A stretch of DNA of 64,000 bases from Polytrichum commune (taxonomy: Eukaryota; Streptophyta; Polytrichopsida; Polytrichales; Polytrichaceae), in contig OX485805.1 of NCBI GenBank assembly GCA_950295325.1, positions 12,684,501-12,748,500 on the forward strand, in the 5' to 3' direction. The notes beneath the pieces were generated by a model, which was given only the letters and a program-made list of their open reading frames with translations, was not told the DNA's origin and did not search any database. Below, one piece after another: positions 1 through 11,737 of this stretch. Position 1 is the stretch's first letter. Every line of letters starts with the position of its first letter. A program made the position numbers and the translations under genes.

Positions 1-199
1 ACATACTTGGACACATCACATGAACGTGATTCCATGTACCTTCTAATCGTACCAAAACTAGATTGCAAGTCACTATAAGATGGAATGGGTTCCACCTCAC
101 ACTCCTCTCCCTGTGCATCGCCCTAACGCATGGTGAGAGAGAGAGGAATGTAACTGGATGTGTCGTTTTTATCATCCATATTATGGTTGTATTTCATTC

Positions 200-350
200 G
201 TTAACATTTATAGAGTCAAATTTACAAAGAAGGGAGTACCATTTTGTTAACAGTTAACACGTTTAACATTTATAGTGTGCAATATGTGGGGAGTAGAAGA
301 AAGTTAACATTTAGAGAGGGTTAACACTTATAGGTGTAACATTTATAGAG
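200..350. repeat. Degenerate short repeat TTAACATTTATAG
   Basis: Five imperfect copies of a 13-base motif (TTAACATTTATAG) lie at about 200, 262, 303, 320 and 336 with irregular spacing. The rest of bases 1-360 shows no gene; the open frame at 63-257 has no recognisable protein features. Confidence 0.6.
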
Positions 351-365
351 GGTGGACTGTAATTG

Positions 366-773
366 CTCAAGATCTCAGAGCTTCCAAGTCCAATCGGTTC
401 CCATGTTGTGGTCATTTGGTTTTTCTTCATGCTTTTGACATATATTCTACAGATTTCTTTAAAACTGATGCGTAAATTTCTTGCAGTCTTTTTTTGTTCT
501 TTTTTTCTTTTGGGAGACGGAGGATTGACATGCTAGTGCCAAAGCACAAGAGGCGGTTGACCATATGGCAAGTTTTCCGTCAAGTAGAGAGGAGGTTTCA
601 CAGTCGGGAATCGAACTGCCAATCTCATCCTTGAGATTTGGGTATCTCTCCACCATCATCTGGTAGTTTATGGTGGTTTGGGACCATTCCTTTCCTACAG
701 TCTTCAACTTCAACCGGTTATTCTCAAATTCAATCAGTTAATTTGTAACTTAGCGGTCGGTTCTCCCTAATTG
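366..773 (-). mobile_element. hAT-type MITE, copy 1, split by a SINE
   Basis: The flanks match the 226-bp hAT MITE family seen intact at 52090-52315 and 59471-59696: shared segments include CAACCGGTTA and the CGGTTCTCCC end. The copy is diverged and its own target duplication is not clear. It is interrupted at 491-697 by a SINE. Confidence 0.7.
491..697 (-). mobile_element. tRNA-derived SINE with 7-bp target duplication
   Basis: A 207-bp insert is flanked on both sides by CAGTCTT (484-490 and 698-704). Read on the - strand it ends in an A-rich tail (T-rich at 491-510 on the + strand) and carries AGTTCGATTCC, close to the Pol III B-box consensus GGTTCGANTCC. The same site is unoccupied in related MITE copies (CAGTCTTGAACTTCAACCGG at 52.2 and 59.6 kb). 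B-box, A-tail and variable target duplication are hallmarks of a tRNA-type SINE. An A-box was not clearly identified. Confidence 0.75.
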
Positions 774-780
774 TTCATTG

Positions 781-2093
781 CTTTGACATATATTAGGCCT
801 TAATGGATCGAGGGAGTTTATGTACATGATACATGACTATTTGTATGAACTCCTAACAATTACTATAATAACCTCGCATTAGTTAATGTGATCTACTTTA
901 AGCACACTTCATCAAGCAGAGGAAGTGGATGAAAGTCATGTGTGACAATAGTGATTAGATATACGTGATATGTATATGACTCTAAGTGAATCATATGAAT
1001 TTATAAATCATCCTACATGTATAAGTATGCAGTTTGATTGGAATAATGCATATGATAGACGTGTTAACTTCAACTCGGGTCATTTTTGACACCTTTAGCT
1101 AAAAACATGAAGAAATGATCTTGAACCATTTGACATGGCATATTCAGGCATGGAATGGGTCTCTCGGACCTTTAAGGGTTTGGGTAAACGTGCCTTAGTC
1201 CAACATAGCAATAATGGTATGTGGTTAAGTGTGGATCATTAAAAAGACGTGTGTTTAAATTACATTTGGACTATGCGCTCAAAATATGTTAACTATTCTA
1301 GGCTCAATAATCGATGAAAATGGAAGCATGGGAAGGGGGGGGGGCGTTATGGCCCCTTGATGAGCATGAGAATCTTCACTTTGATCATGAATAGGATGTT
1401 CATATGAGCTCCAAAATTTATGAGGCAAATGGATACATGTTTGCCTTGGATGTGTTATCCATCTTGCACAAATTGCATGTAGTGTATCATATTGGAAGTG
1501 GGTGCAAAGGGCAAAGTAAAGGGTTCTCAACATTTTCACTTTTATATGACTCGAGTGGCACAAATCCTCGGGCCCCTCAAAAGCGTTGGTGTACTTTCTA
1601 GGCCATATGCAATAGAATGAACAAGTCGACGACAAACATCAACTCTTTTGGGAGTGAAGTGATATCTTAATGTAACCTACGCCATAGAGGAAGTGAAAGT
1701 ACAATCATGAGTGATTTTGGAGATAAGATACACGTGGTATGTATTTTTATGTAGCTTGTTTATACATACTCAAATATCCTTGCACTTTCTTTAACAAATG
1801 TGCATGTTTCGGTTGGGAAAATGAAATTGACATGTGAGTTTATTGAAGATGGGGTCACTTTTTTGAAGACTTCCATGGGACACCTTGATGCCGGGATGAG
1901 GCTTTTGAACCTTTCGGGTATGTGTGCCTTGTGTGGCCACTATAGTTATTGGTGCCACATGTATATATAAGAAGCAATCAAGTCATTGAGGGCATAGGTG
2001 CACAAACTTGGATGACCACTTTCATTATGGAGTTTGATGCCAGTAATTGAAGGAGGAGTGCCTCAAGTTAGCCACAATGACATTTGAAGATAC
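781..2093. other. No gene seen; one repeat fragment
   Basis: No coding signal is recognised. About 1180-1345 matches a dispersed repeat (also near 33.6 and 62.7 kb) with a subterminal segment like GGTATGTGGTTAAGTGTGGATC, and ends in a 9-G run near 1336. Confidence 0.5.
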
Positions 2094-2096
2094 TGA

Positions 2097-3192
2097 GGGC
2101 CGGTTTACACTATGGACCATGAAGTCGGACCATGAAAGATGGCCTTTGTCAATGGTCCGACTTCATAAAAAATTAGTTTTAAGAGACTTGGGCCCCTCAC
2201 TAGGTGTAAACCAAATGTGGACCAAGAAGAATGACCATACACCAAAATGTAAAGGTGCTGATTTTTTTAATACATGCAAAAAGGGCAATTTTGAAATTTT
2301 TTGAGTTTGATCATTCTCTTGTCTTTTCTTGGGCTTCACTTGTCTTCACTTCTTGTTAAATGTGTCGAAGATGTGGCTTGCAAATCTTCTCATAACAATT
2401 TTTACCAAAAAATGAGCGATTTAATTTGTACATGTTCATTGTAATTTACATGTGACATGTACCTTGTGTTGTCACTACATTAAATAAGATATTTAGTGTT
2501 TGATTATATTAAATGTTGTTATCACCATAGCTTGCTCAACGCTAAAGCTCAATTCTTTGATGATTAGTGTTAGAAGATTTCCCATTGCAGTTCTTTTGAC
2601 CACCCTGATCTACAGTCACTAAACAACTACAGATGTTTCTTTTTTGTTTTTCAACTGTAATTTTACATTTTCTTGGGGCGTGTAATATACCGTTGGAAAT
2701 TTATTTTCAAGACCTTTCCAACGGTATATTACAAGCCCACAAATTCCAAACATTTCAATTGGTAGAGCCAAAAAACAAATCTGCACTCAAATTCTTGAGT
2801 TTTAGATGTCCCACGTTGTTTGGTGAAACACGTGGGAGCCAGTTTAAGGGGTAGGGCAAGGTAGTAATGATGTGTCTAATGGGATATGATATGACTAAGG
2901 CACATAGAGGGTAGATTCATTAAAAATTACTAAAATGGCATTTCTTTGCCATGGGCCCTTGCCTTTTCCTACCGGACTACCTCTCTTGCCTCTCTCACCG
3001 CAAAACCCGTCAAACCATGTCAATGCATTTATTAGGCCTTAAAAATTATATTTTGGGGACCTCGACCTTCATGGTCCCTTTGACATTTTTTTCTTAGTGT
3101 AAACCGAAGTTGTCCCAGGACAACTTCAACAGCCAATCAGTTGCCTTGCAGAGCCATGGTCCAACTTCATGATCCACAGTGTAAACCGGCCC
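2097..3192. mobile_element. PIF/Harbinger-like TIR element, 1096 bp
   Basis: The ends are inverted repeats: GGGCCGGTTTACACTATGG at the left, and a right end whose reverse complement starts GGGCCGGTTTACACTGTGG. A 3-bp duplication TGA flanks it (2094-2096, 3193-3195). The ends contain further inverted matches (CCATGAAGT...GG). No transposase is seen inside, so it is non-autonomous. PIF/Harbinger elements make 3-bp duplications, usually TWA, so the assignment is by inference. Confidence 0.75.
2682..2732. repeat. Perfect 18-bp stem, 15-base loop hairpin
   Basis: GTAATATACCGTTGGAAA at 2682-2699 is the exact reverse complement of 2715-2732. It lies inside the 1.1-kb TIR element. It could be a fold-back remnant or a small-RNA-like hairpin. 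Confidence 0.85.
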
Positions 3193-3195
3193 TGA

Positions 3196-4070
3196 AATGT
3201 AGTTGTATTTTGATATCACTTCCATGTTTACAACAAATATCTCATAGGTAGAGTTTCAAAACTAAAACTTGCTTGTTTGAACGTGGAGAAGTATCCATTT
3301 TCAAACACCATTTAACACTCAAGTAGGCACATGTGAATGCCACTCTAAGCACATGCAAAACTCTAAAATAAAAACAACCACACGTGCTCATAGTAGGCGC
3401 ATATACCTCACTCATTACGAAAGTAGACATCAATGTTTCGTGTTGAGATTCATGAACAATAATAACAACATTAACATAGGCTTTAAAAACGAGAGTTAAT
3501 TGGTCTTCACAAAGGTATCTCAACATTTGTGGTATCAACTTAAAAAACATTGGCAGAATGGCATGTTAAGAAACTCTTTAAAAATATGAAAAGAACATTT
3601 CACACAATGGGACTTTTTTCATGCAAAACTTTGTTCATAGTTGGATTCTTATTGATGGATATAATTGCAAGCTTCAGTGGGAGATAACATGAATGAAGAG
3701 CCTCTTTGGTTAGTGGTTACTTCCCCAAGTCGAGGGCATGCTTTATTCATGATGGATTGTTAATGGCGTTCTTTGTAATACAAGGGCCATTTTACACAAG
3801 TGACCAAGGGTTGTAAGAAACAATGATTTAGGATTTCTCATGGCCATGATTGGAAAATTGAAAATCATGACCAAGAGAGACCAATTCACTTTAAAAAGCC
3901 TTGGACATGGGACATAGTATAACATGGACTTAGACGAGGACGTAGTGTTTTAATGGAAAATAACTAAACATGTCATTTTGCTCAAGATAGACCCTACTAG
4001 ATTTGGATGTTTCCAATTAATTAAATAGTAAATTTCTTGTGACATGGTCACCTTAAGTTTTTTCTAAGAC
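3196..4070. other. No gene seen
   Basis: AT-rich spacer. Open frames here have no recognisable domains or splice partners. Confidence 0.5.
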
Positions 4071-4077
4071 AACCTAT

Positions 4078-4290
4078 GTGGGTTCTCTTGCCACAAAATC
4101 TGGGCGACCAACAAAAGTTATTCACTTATGGGCATATAAGATTCCATGTCACTTCTATTTTGATGGCCTCGTGGAAAACGAAGTGGGACCACCCACTCAT
4201 TTCTCAACCAATGAGAGATTTTCGAAAGCGGTGGTCATGGTCACTATTCACTACATCATTTATGGTAATTGGTGTCACATACATTGTTTG
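4078..4290. repeat. Dispersed repeat, second copy near 12.5 kb
   Basis: The stretch around 4130-4280 (CTCATTTCTCAACCAATGAG and neighbouring CATGGTCA motifs) is related in reverse orientation to 12490-12670 (CATTGGTTGAGAAACGAGTA). No coding content is recognised despite two overlapping open frames. Confidence 0.5.
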
Positions 4291-4344
4291 CAAAGGGCCC
4301 ATATTAGATGCCTAGAGGTCTCAAATCATCACCTCCACCAATTA

Positions 4345-5400
4345 CCAATATGATACTATTTGTTAACAAAATTAATTGTCTTGCATGAAATTTACATTAT
4401 GATATTAAGAAAAAGAAAAGTAGGATATTTGAAGGGAGTAAGAATGGTCAAGTATACGGGAAAAGTGCTCCAGTGTACTAAAACCATGGTTGTTTTTCAA
4501 ACGCCTAAAAATAGAAAATATTGTTTAAATTGGATCTTTTTCATGGTGCCCTCTATAGTTGTGTTAGGTTCTCAAATATAGAATATGAAGTTTAGATCTT
4601 CAAAACCTATGATAAAAGTGTTGCTCAAAAGGTGATGGCTAAATCCAGTTTTGAAAGTAGATTTCATGACCCTAAATATTTTGAAGTTGGACTCTTATTT
4701 CATGTTCCTTGAATTCATTATAAACTTGAGGGCGCAATTACAAAAATTGGTAAAAAAATTAAATCAAATTATTTTTAAAAATCATATTTTAAGCAAATTT
4801 TAGACAACCATGTGCTCAATATACATACTTGCACCATTTTCTTAAATATGTAGGCTTTTCTTGAAAAACACTTTGTCAACATAAATTGCTTGGCTTTGTA
4901 GATCATTATGTTTTTTAATTGTTTATGACTTTTCCTTCACAAAATTCAATGTTAGTATATAGTTGTGAAACACTTTCACTTAAACTTATGCACGGTAATG
5001 GAGTTGTGTACTTGACCGTGCTTCCACCCTAAGATGATATTTTTTCGTTTCAGTTTTGAAGGGTAATATATTATTGAGCATAGTAATCACAAGTGTCATG
5101 TGTTTACATTCTAGTTTGCAAGTAGAAGATATTCTTGAGCATACTAATGCCAAGGGTCATTTGTGTACACTTTCAATGAAATCGTAGACCATTATGTAAC
5201 ATATGCATACACCTCATAACACTACTGAACGTACTCATGCCAATATATTAGTAAGTGCACAATGAATGCCAAGTGTCATGAGGTGACACTAAATGATGGG
5301 GAGGTTGGCCATGTGTGTAATCTAGCATAAGCCTAAAAAATGGGTAAGTGGTATTGTTATGCACGCCACACCAAATACCCTAAACAATGTAGTATATTAC
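4345..5400. repeat. Dispersed repeat, long copy (about 1.05 kb)
   Basis: The left end (CCAATATGATACTATTTGTT) and the right part (TAACATATGCATAC, CATACTCATGCC, GTCATGAGGTGACACTAA) match 44465-44845, which is only about 380 bp and looks like an internally deleted copy. The superfamily is not recognised. Confidence 0.6.
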
Positions 5401-5923
5401 CAACCCTACGAAATAGGCATGGGAAGTGGCATCACCGTCCCAATAAGGATGAGGCATCCATACTCGACTGTGTCCATTTAACCACTCACTAGGGTCATGT
5501 AATGCCAACATAGATGACATCTATAATTTTTTAGGCGAACGGAGTTAAAGTTTATGTGGTGGCGGCTTGTGATTGATCACCCTCACAACTGTCGTGGCCA
5601 AGAATTAGCATTTAGATGAGCAGGTATGGGCTAACCTAGAGATCAACTATGTGTTACCCTAACTTTACCACTTCGAAATTTGTAACAATTACCATATTCG
5701 TGGAAGAAAGAGAAAAAGAAAATTGTTACATTTTGTTTAGAATTTGTTTCTCTTCACAAAAAAAAACAATTCCCTGCTATTACTCCTCCTAAACATATGC
5801 AAATTCTCTTATTATATTCGTTATAGATGCCTCAACATTAGCATGTATGAACGTTTGTAGGATCACTCTGGACGGGGTTTTCCAACCATTCCCCAAGCTC
5901 CACAATGGTTGGTTCTTGAAGGG
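5401..5923. other. No gene seen
   Basis: AT-rich spacer without recognisable features. Confidence 0.5.
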
Positions 5924-5931
5924 TCCCAAAG

Positions 5932-6158
5932 CAATGAGCAAGGAGAACCAACTGCTAGTTGCATATGAACTGGTTAAGTTTTGAGAAACGACTAGTTGAA
6001 GTTCAAGACTTCAAAGGAATTACACATCGTCTTAGAAGAATCTATAGAATATACCTCAAATTAATAAAGGAAAACTGAAAGATCACACCATGTAACCGGT
6101 TGGACTTAGAGACACTAGGATCTTGACCGCTTACACCGAAAAATCTGCCCAGACACTG
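5932..6158 (+). mobile_element. hAT-type MITE, copy 2, with 8-bp TSD
   Basis: The element starts CAATGAGCAAGG and ends AGACACTG (reverse complement CAGTGTCT). It is flanked by an exact 8-bp duplication TCCCAAAG (5924-5931, 6159-6166). The interior matches the copies at 19.2, 43.2, 52.2 and 59.6 kb. An 8-bp duplication and CA(G/A)TG ends are diagnostic of hAT transposition. Confidence 0.9.
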
Positions 6159-6169
6159 TCCCAAAGAGG

Positions 6170-6203
6170 TTTAGGGTTTTAGGGTTTAGTGTTTAGGGTT
6201 TAC
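6170..6203 (+). repeat. Interstitial telomere-like TTTAGGG repeats
   Basis: Four units: TTTAGGG, TTTTAGGG, TTTAGTG and TTTAGGG. This is the plant (Arabidopsis-type) telomere motif. The array begins three bases after the right target duplication of the hAT MITE. Confidence 0.8.
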
Positions 6204-6204
6204 T

Positions 6205-6798
6205 TGCCCCATATAACTTTGTTGCCGGTTCATTACAATTTGAGTGTGAAACATGACAATTGCATGAATTGGCATTAAAGCAACATAAATTCATACAAGC
6301 ACCTACATCAATTTTCCACAAATAAACAATTAATATGATTCAACTTGATTGAAGAGGATACACATGGTGTGGATTGAAAGGAATGTGGCCAACATTAATT
6401 TTCATTATGACAGTCAATTGTAGTTCTTGTTAACTACTTCTCCAGCTTCTTGTCGTTCTCCCTATGGTTAGTGTCCCTTCTAGTTACCTTCTATAGATGC
6501 ACCTATCCTAGGGGCTTTCCTAACCCTTCCTTGACTTGGTTGTGCTTGATCCAAGGGGCATTATCCTACTTTGGTTCCAATGGATTATGTGTTGAACATT
6601 TTTCATGTCATGGTTCTAAGCCATGGTTGTTTGTCTCTAACATGGTTCCGTGGTCCTCCCTTTGGGGATGTCCAAAAGCTGGACCAAGAATTTAGTTTTG
6701 GTTGTGTCTAGTTCATGGTCATGTTTTGTCTTGCGCTAACCATTTGTCTATCTTACTTCGCTAGGATTTGTATGGGCATTTGCTTGGAGTTGCCCATG
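6205..6798. other. No gene seen
   Basis: Spacer. The open frame at 6450-6695 shows no recognised domain. Confidence 0.5.
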
Positions 6799-6806
6799 GT
6801 TCCCAC

Positions 6807-7342
6807 CCAGCGACGCTATCTTGTGAGCGGTGAGCAGTGAGCGGCGAGCGGTGAGCAAAAAAATTGATTTTTTAAAAAAAAAATCAGAATATTTGACTTA
6901 ATTCTTACACCGAGTAGGACTCTTTGTATAGTTTCTTTACAAATATGACTAAAAGTAGATGGTACGTTTAACTGTGGATGGTGCCTATAACCGTGGAGTG
7001 GAAGAAATTATAAACTTTTGAAAAAACCATCCATAAAAAGAAACGGAAGAAAACGAAAAAAAAAATTTAGAAAAAAAATTTCCAAAATAATAGGGAACAT
7101 AAAATAAGGGATAAGAATGTAAATTAAAATTTTAAGTATTTATCCACGAAAACTCAAAAAAAGGAAAACAGATAATAAAAAAATGAATTTTTTTGTCAAG
7201 GTCCTTTTGGATCTGAGACAAGAATATTCTATAGTCACAATTGAGTCATAGGGTCTATATCATACATTTCATTGAAAATTTTGAAGAATAAAAATTCAAA
7301 TTTTTTGCTCACGGCTCACTGCTCACAAGATAGCATTCTTGG
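6807..7342. mobile_element. hAT-type fold-back element, 536 bp
   Basis: The left end CCAGCGACGCTATCTTGTGA pairs with the right end, whose reverse complement starts CCAAGAATGCTATCTTGTGA; 12 inner bases match exactly. It is flanked by an exact 8-bp duplication GTTCCCAC (6799-6806, 7343-7350). The left arm contains several GTGAGCG/GTGAGCA subrepeats, partly mirrored as GCTCAC in the right arm. The interior is A-rich with no open frame. Confidence 0.85.
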
Positions 7343-7350
7343 GTTCCCAC

Positions 7351-9975
7351 CTCTTTGGCTAACATGTTCAACCAACATGACTTCCCAAGCTCTTAAATCC
7401 TTATACAATATTCACCAATAAGTCAAGGGTATCCTTGTTTCCTTCTGTAATGGCCATTGGTATAAAACCTAGGGCAAAGGCCCTTAGTTATGTTAACTAC
7501 ATCTTCGCAAAGGTGTTTTTAGCAAAACAAATAAATAAAATACGTTTCCCTCACTCAACCCTTATATCTAAAATCCTAGATCCTAAAATTATAGGGTCAT
7601 CCCATTTTCCAATTGCCCAATACAACTTTGAGCTCCCTTGTTGACAACTTTGCCTTGGTTGGTTGTTTGTTAGCGCTTTGCCTCACTATTCTTGGGTCCA
7701 ATATTTGGTTGTTGGATCAATCTATTCTTAGTACTACCTTCACAATTCTAGAGAGTTTTTGTGGCCACGTCGATTTAGTGGACCTCATGGAATTCAACTT
7801 CTCATTGGTCAAAGATTTAATGCATCTTGTGGAACAAAAATAATTTACCCAATACTTCACTACCTACTAATCATGTGTACATGCAATGGGAATGTTGATG
7901 TCTATGGACATGGTTTGAAATCCATGACATGTCTAGTTCAAATCCATTTATCCTAGGCTAGTACCCTGGGCACTTGGAGAATCCACAAGCATTTTTCCTA
8001 TGGGTAGCTTGGACTACCTACTATGCTTGTATTTTTGACATATCAAGCAATTACTTGGGAATTCAGTGCATTAAAATCAGAAGTAAATTTACTTTAGATC
8101 GTTACCAACCAAAAGTTGCTTAGAAGTCGTGAATTACATGGGGAAATTTATCACCGTCAAAGTTCATCATTTTGTCAGACCTGGAATGCATGGAACAAGC
8201 TCAAAGCACATGATTGACTACAATTTATTGGGACCTTGGGCCTGACCCATATGTTTCACAACCAAGGAACGAGGCATTTGCAATCGGTTCCAACTCAAGA
8301 GGGTTGTGTGATGGGATGCACAATCCTACTAGTGCATGGCGGGTGCAATGCAAACCTACCCTCCTATAAGTTCGTTGCCATTTCATTATGCTTTAACTTC
8401 AAAAGACCAATTCAAGGTCTTTGACCCCGATTTAAATCTGAATATGGCCCAAAACATAAAACATTGAACTCTACATAGCAATCAAGTATTTCACCATCCC
8501 CCCTTGGTAGGTGGTATGGAACCTCACTATTAACTCCAATTTTGCATGTCATTTCTACGCATGTAACACACTTTGACGTTGAATCCCTACATCCTAGTAA
8601 AAACATATATATAAATAGGCTCTCATTCACGTGGGTGCATAAACACCAAAATATTTTTTCTTTTCTTTTTTTCTTTTTTCTCTTCTTTCCTTTTCCTTTA
8701 ACAAAACGTAATACTCAAGTAGGTTGAAAATGTTATCTAGCAAAGCTTTAACGTGCCCACGAAGGGTAAGGGAGCACAAAGTGCATGAATTGTAGACTTT
8801 TGTAAAACAAAATAGATTCTGACACATTCATTGTGGCAGTCTTTTCTGTCCATAGCTTTCGCCAACAACATGCTTCGCATTCAATGTCCAAGGTAGGTGA
8901 GTAACCTGCATATTGGAAATTGTTTTCAAGCCTTGATTATTAGTTGTGGAGCACTTGCATGACAAGGTATACCTAGTAGGTTGACTAGGGATGACAATCT
9001 TAAACATGTTGCTCACTATCCGAATCATGAGAAATCGTTTTAGATGAGTTTGGTAGAGTATGGAGTTCTCAAAAGATCACTTGCTAGATGAGTTTGGTAG
9101 AGGGTGCTTAAACCAACACTTCGAGCTATTGCACATACATTGGCTATGTGGTTGATAACAAAAAAAATCATATTAGGCTTTGGGCTAAACATAGCTATAA
9201 ATTCAAAATGACTAGTTTCCTTAGACCAATCTCTAGGCCACGTGTATGACGACCTTGCATATGATGAGGAATCCATCTTCAGTAATTAGGGTTAACATAA
9301 CATAGCTGGGTATTAGACCCAAGCAAGATTAGAGTCCAACTAGTGATGGTGCACAAAGCCACATGGCCACCTCCACGATCCCACCCAGTTCGGTTGCAAA
9401 ATCATCGCATTGCATCCTGGATACTAACCCCCTTTGTGCTATGTGGGCCTACGTCCTTGGCTTTGTGAACATAGTGGCTAGAACCGTCCCCCCTCCCCTT
9501 GCCTGGTGAATAGAGTGGCTAGTATAGGCACCTAAAACCATCAGTTTGTGGGCCATGGGCACTCCTACACCATGGGGAATAGTTCAAGTTAGTAGAGTGT
9601 TAGTGATTGGGAGGCGTTTATAAGTGTTGGGTTTAGGGTCCAAATTCAAAATACCCATGGCCTCCATCAAAACTACTTTCAAAAATATTAACACCATTGC
9701 AATACAATATGCCATGTCTATCCTCCTCCATAAAAGGAGAATTGAAAACCACCAACCACTCCCCCACAATCCTGACCCCCCATAACTCAGAACTTAAAAG
9801 TTAGGGGTAAAGGGCACGGGGTATTATATTAGGTGTAGTCTACATTATTGGTTTCTTGTGTCTAAAGTGTCTACTCTCGAAAGGGAGGAGTAGATCTTCT
9901 CCTTCATACCTCTGTCCTGTGGGCTCGGGATTGAAGGTAGATCGAACAGACACTTAATTCACGTCGGTCTCCGAA
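7351..9975. other. No gene seen
   Basis: A 2.6-kb spacer. Open frames (for example 7613-7843, 8412-8630, 9040-9276) carry no recognised motifs. A pyrimidine-rich stretch lies at about 8654-8700. Confidence 0.45.
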
Positions 9976-9976
9976 G

Positions 9977-9979
<3 letters not shown>

Positions 9980-10013
<34 letters not shown>
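9980..10013. repeat. (ATT)n microsatellite
   Basis: Eleven uninterrupted TAT/ATT units. Confidence 0.95.
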
Positions 10014-10335
10014 GGGTTTAGGGTGAGTTTCCATGTAGGCCCCTCGCCCACCATATTCTATATAATATTAAATTGGAGGTGTTCACATGTAGTTAAGCAC
10101 AAGCCGCCATCCAACCACAATATGGGGATCCACTAGAATGTGGAGGGTCGTGGACACGGGCTACTAGACTTCCATGCGCCCACTAAAAAATCTTAAATCT
10201 ACAAGTGTTGGTCACAGAAAGATTAAGACTTGTTGGAGACTGGAGAGAACCAATGTTGGTCTAGAGCTCCGTCCTTGGTCATTGTGAGGAGGAGATTAGT
10301 AGGTGGGCCCAAGTTTGAGAAGATGAGAGTAAGTA

Positions 10336-10552
10336 CACTTAATATGTATTTAGTGTCACTTGCTATCTGGGGTTACACGTTCATATATCTTTATACTATT
10401 AATGCAATTTTCTATCAAGTAAAGATGCTAGTGTTCTATAATGTCCAAATAAGCAATTCAACCTTTGCTGGTAAAAAAATTGAGATGTACAATAACAATT
10501 ATAACATTATGTAATTCCAAATAGTGAGTGACATTAAATATCATACTTAGTG
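10336..10552. mobile_element. TA-MITE, copy 1
   Basis: It starts after TA with CACTTAATATGTATTTAGTG and ends with a degenerate inverse (CATACTTAGTG). It shares interior blocks with the copies at 44.9 and 50.9 kb (GTTCTATAATGTCCAAA, GTAATTCCAAATAGT). The right TA is mutated. Confidence 0.7.
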
Positions 10553-10725
10553 GAGTTGGCACATACGAACCGTACCCAACTAGATTCCCTCTACATTTGG
10601 GGGGAGGGTGGTCCTTAATCAAAGTAGAATCTAGTGATGAATGGCCTACATGGAAACTCACCCTTAGCACCCTCAACCTTAGATGGAATACAGAAGGTCA
10701 TATGGATTCCTCAACTCTATGCAAT

Positions 10726-11119
10726 AGAGTTATCCGTGACGTCTCTCAAAGAGGGATGAAAACTTTCTATTAAGAGCTTGTTAGCTCGTCGTGTATCGTA
10801 GCCTATTTTGAAAGTTGGGTAAAATTTTTTGGACCTCTTTTTCTACCTCTCAAACTTTGAGAGAATTTTGGGATCCAAAATAAGGTATGCAAATGGGACC
10901 CGTTGTCCTAAATCCCAAGTCGACCTATGCAAGACTAGCTTGGCCCAACATCCTAGTAGGACAAGCTATAGAACTGATTTGAAATAGCATGACATCACTC
11001 TTTGTGTATGGCAATTTAAGCATTAAGAAACTTGAGTTACTTTGTGTTAATTCTCATAAACTTAGGGTTTGGGACTAAACCCATGGTTTCATCTACTTTA
11101 CTAAGTTACAAATAACTCT
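10726..11119. mobile_element. AGAGTTATCC MITE, copy A1
   Basis: It begins AGAGTTATCC and ends AATAACTCT. The interior matches 41843-42611 (CTCGTCGTGTATC, ACTCTTTGTGTATG, CATGGTTTCATCT) and, in reverse, about 21880-22185. Its target duplication is not clear. Confidence 0.75.
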
Positions 11120-11702
11120 CATACATGATTCTTCGTTGGTCTCGCAAAAATTCTTTTAATTATTCACCCATGTATCTTGAAGCAAATGCGATCGTTTCTA
11201 TTTTACTTATCAACCACCCATGGACATGGCCTCGGCCTCTCGTTATCATTAACAAGAGCAAACCATGGCACACCCTTTCTAAATGGGGGAGGCCCAATTG
11301 TACGTTGGTTGAAAATGCCAAAAACGCAAGGCTTGCACCACGCGGTATTTACAGTTGGGATTTTCATAGTATTTTTTAATTAAAAAACCCAATCATTTGA
11401 GGTTCATGAAAATATTATTTTATTCAATCTTATTGCATATAAGTTGAGATTATAGGCCAGAAGGCCCAATGTCCACCAATGGCGGTGTCGATTGCCAATT
11501 GCTGGACTAAAACCATGGTTTTATTTGCAAGATTTGGGTTTTTTGCATTAAAACCAAAATCCGATGCATTGACTGGAAAAAGTTAGATTTTCCCCACCCT
11601 TGCAAAAACAAAGGTATGAATTTGTGGCCCATGGGAGCAAGCACTTCGCCATACCAAGAATTGGTGTCAAGCTATAGGTTGGGTTGTGCCAACACTGCTT
11701 AA

Positions 11703-11737
<35 letters not shown>

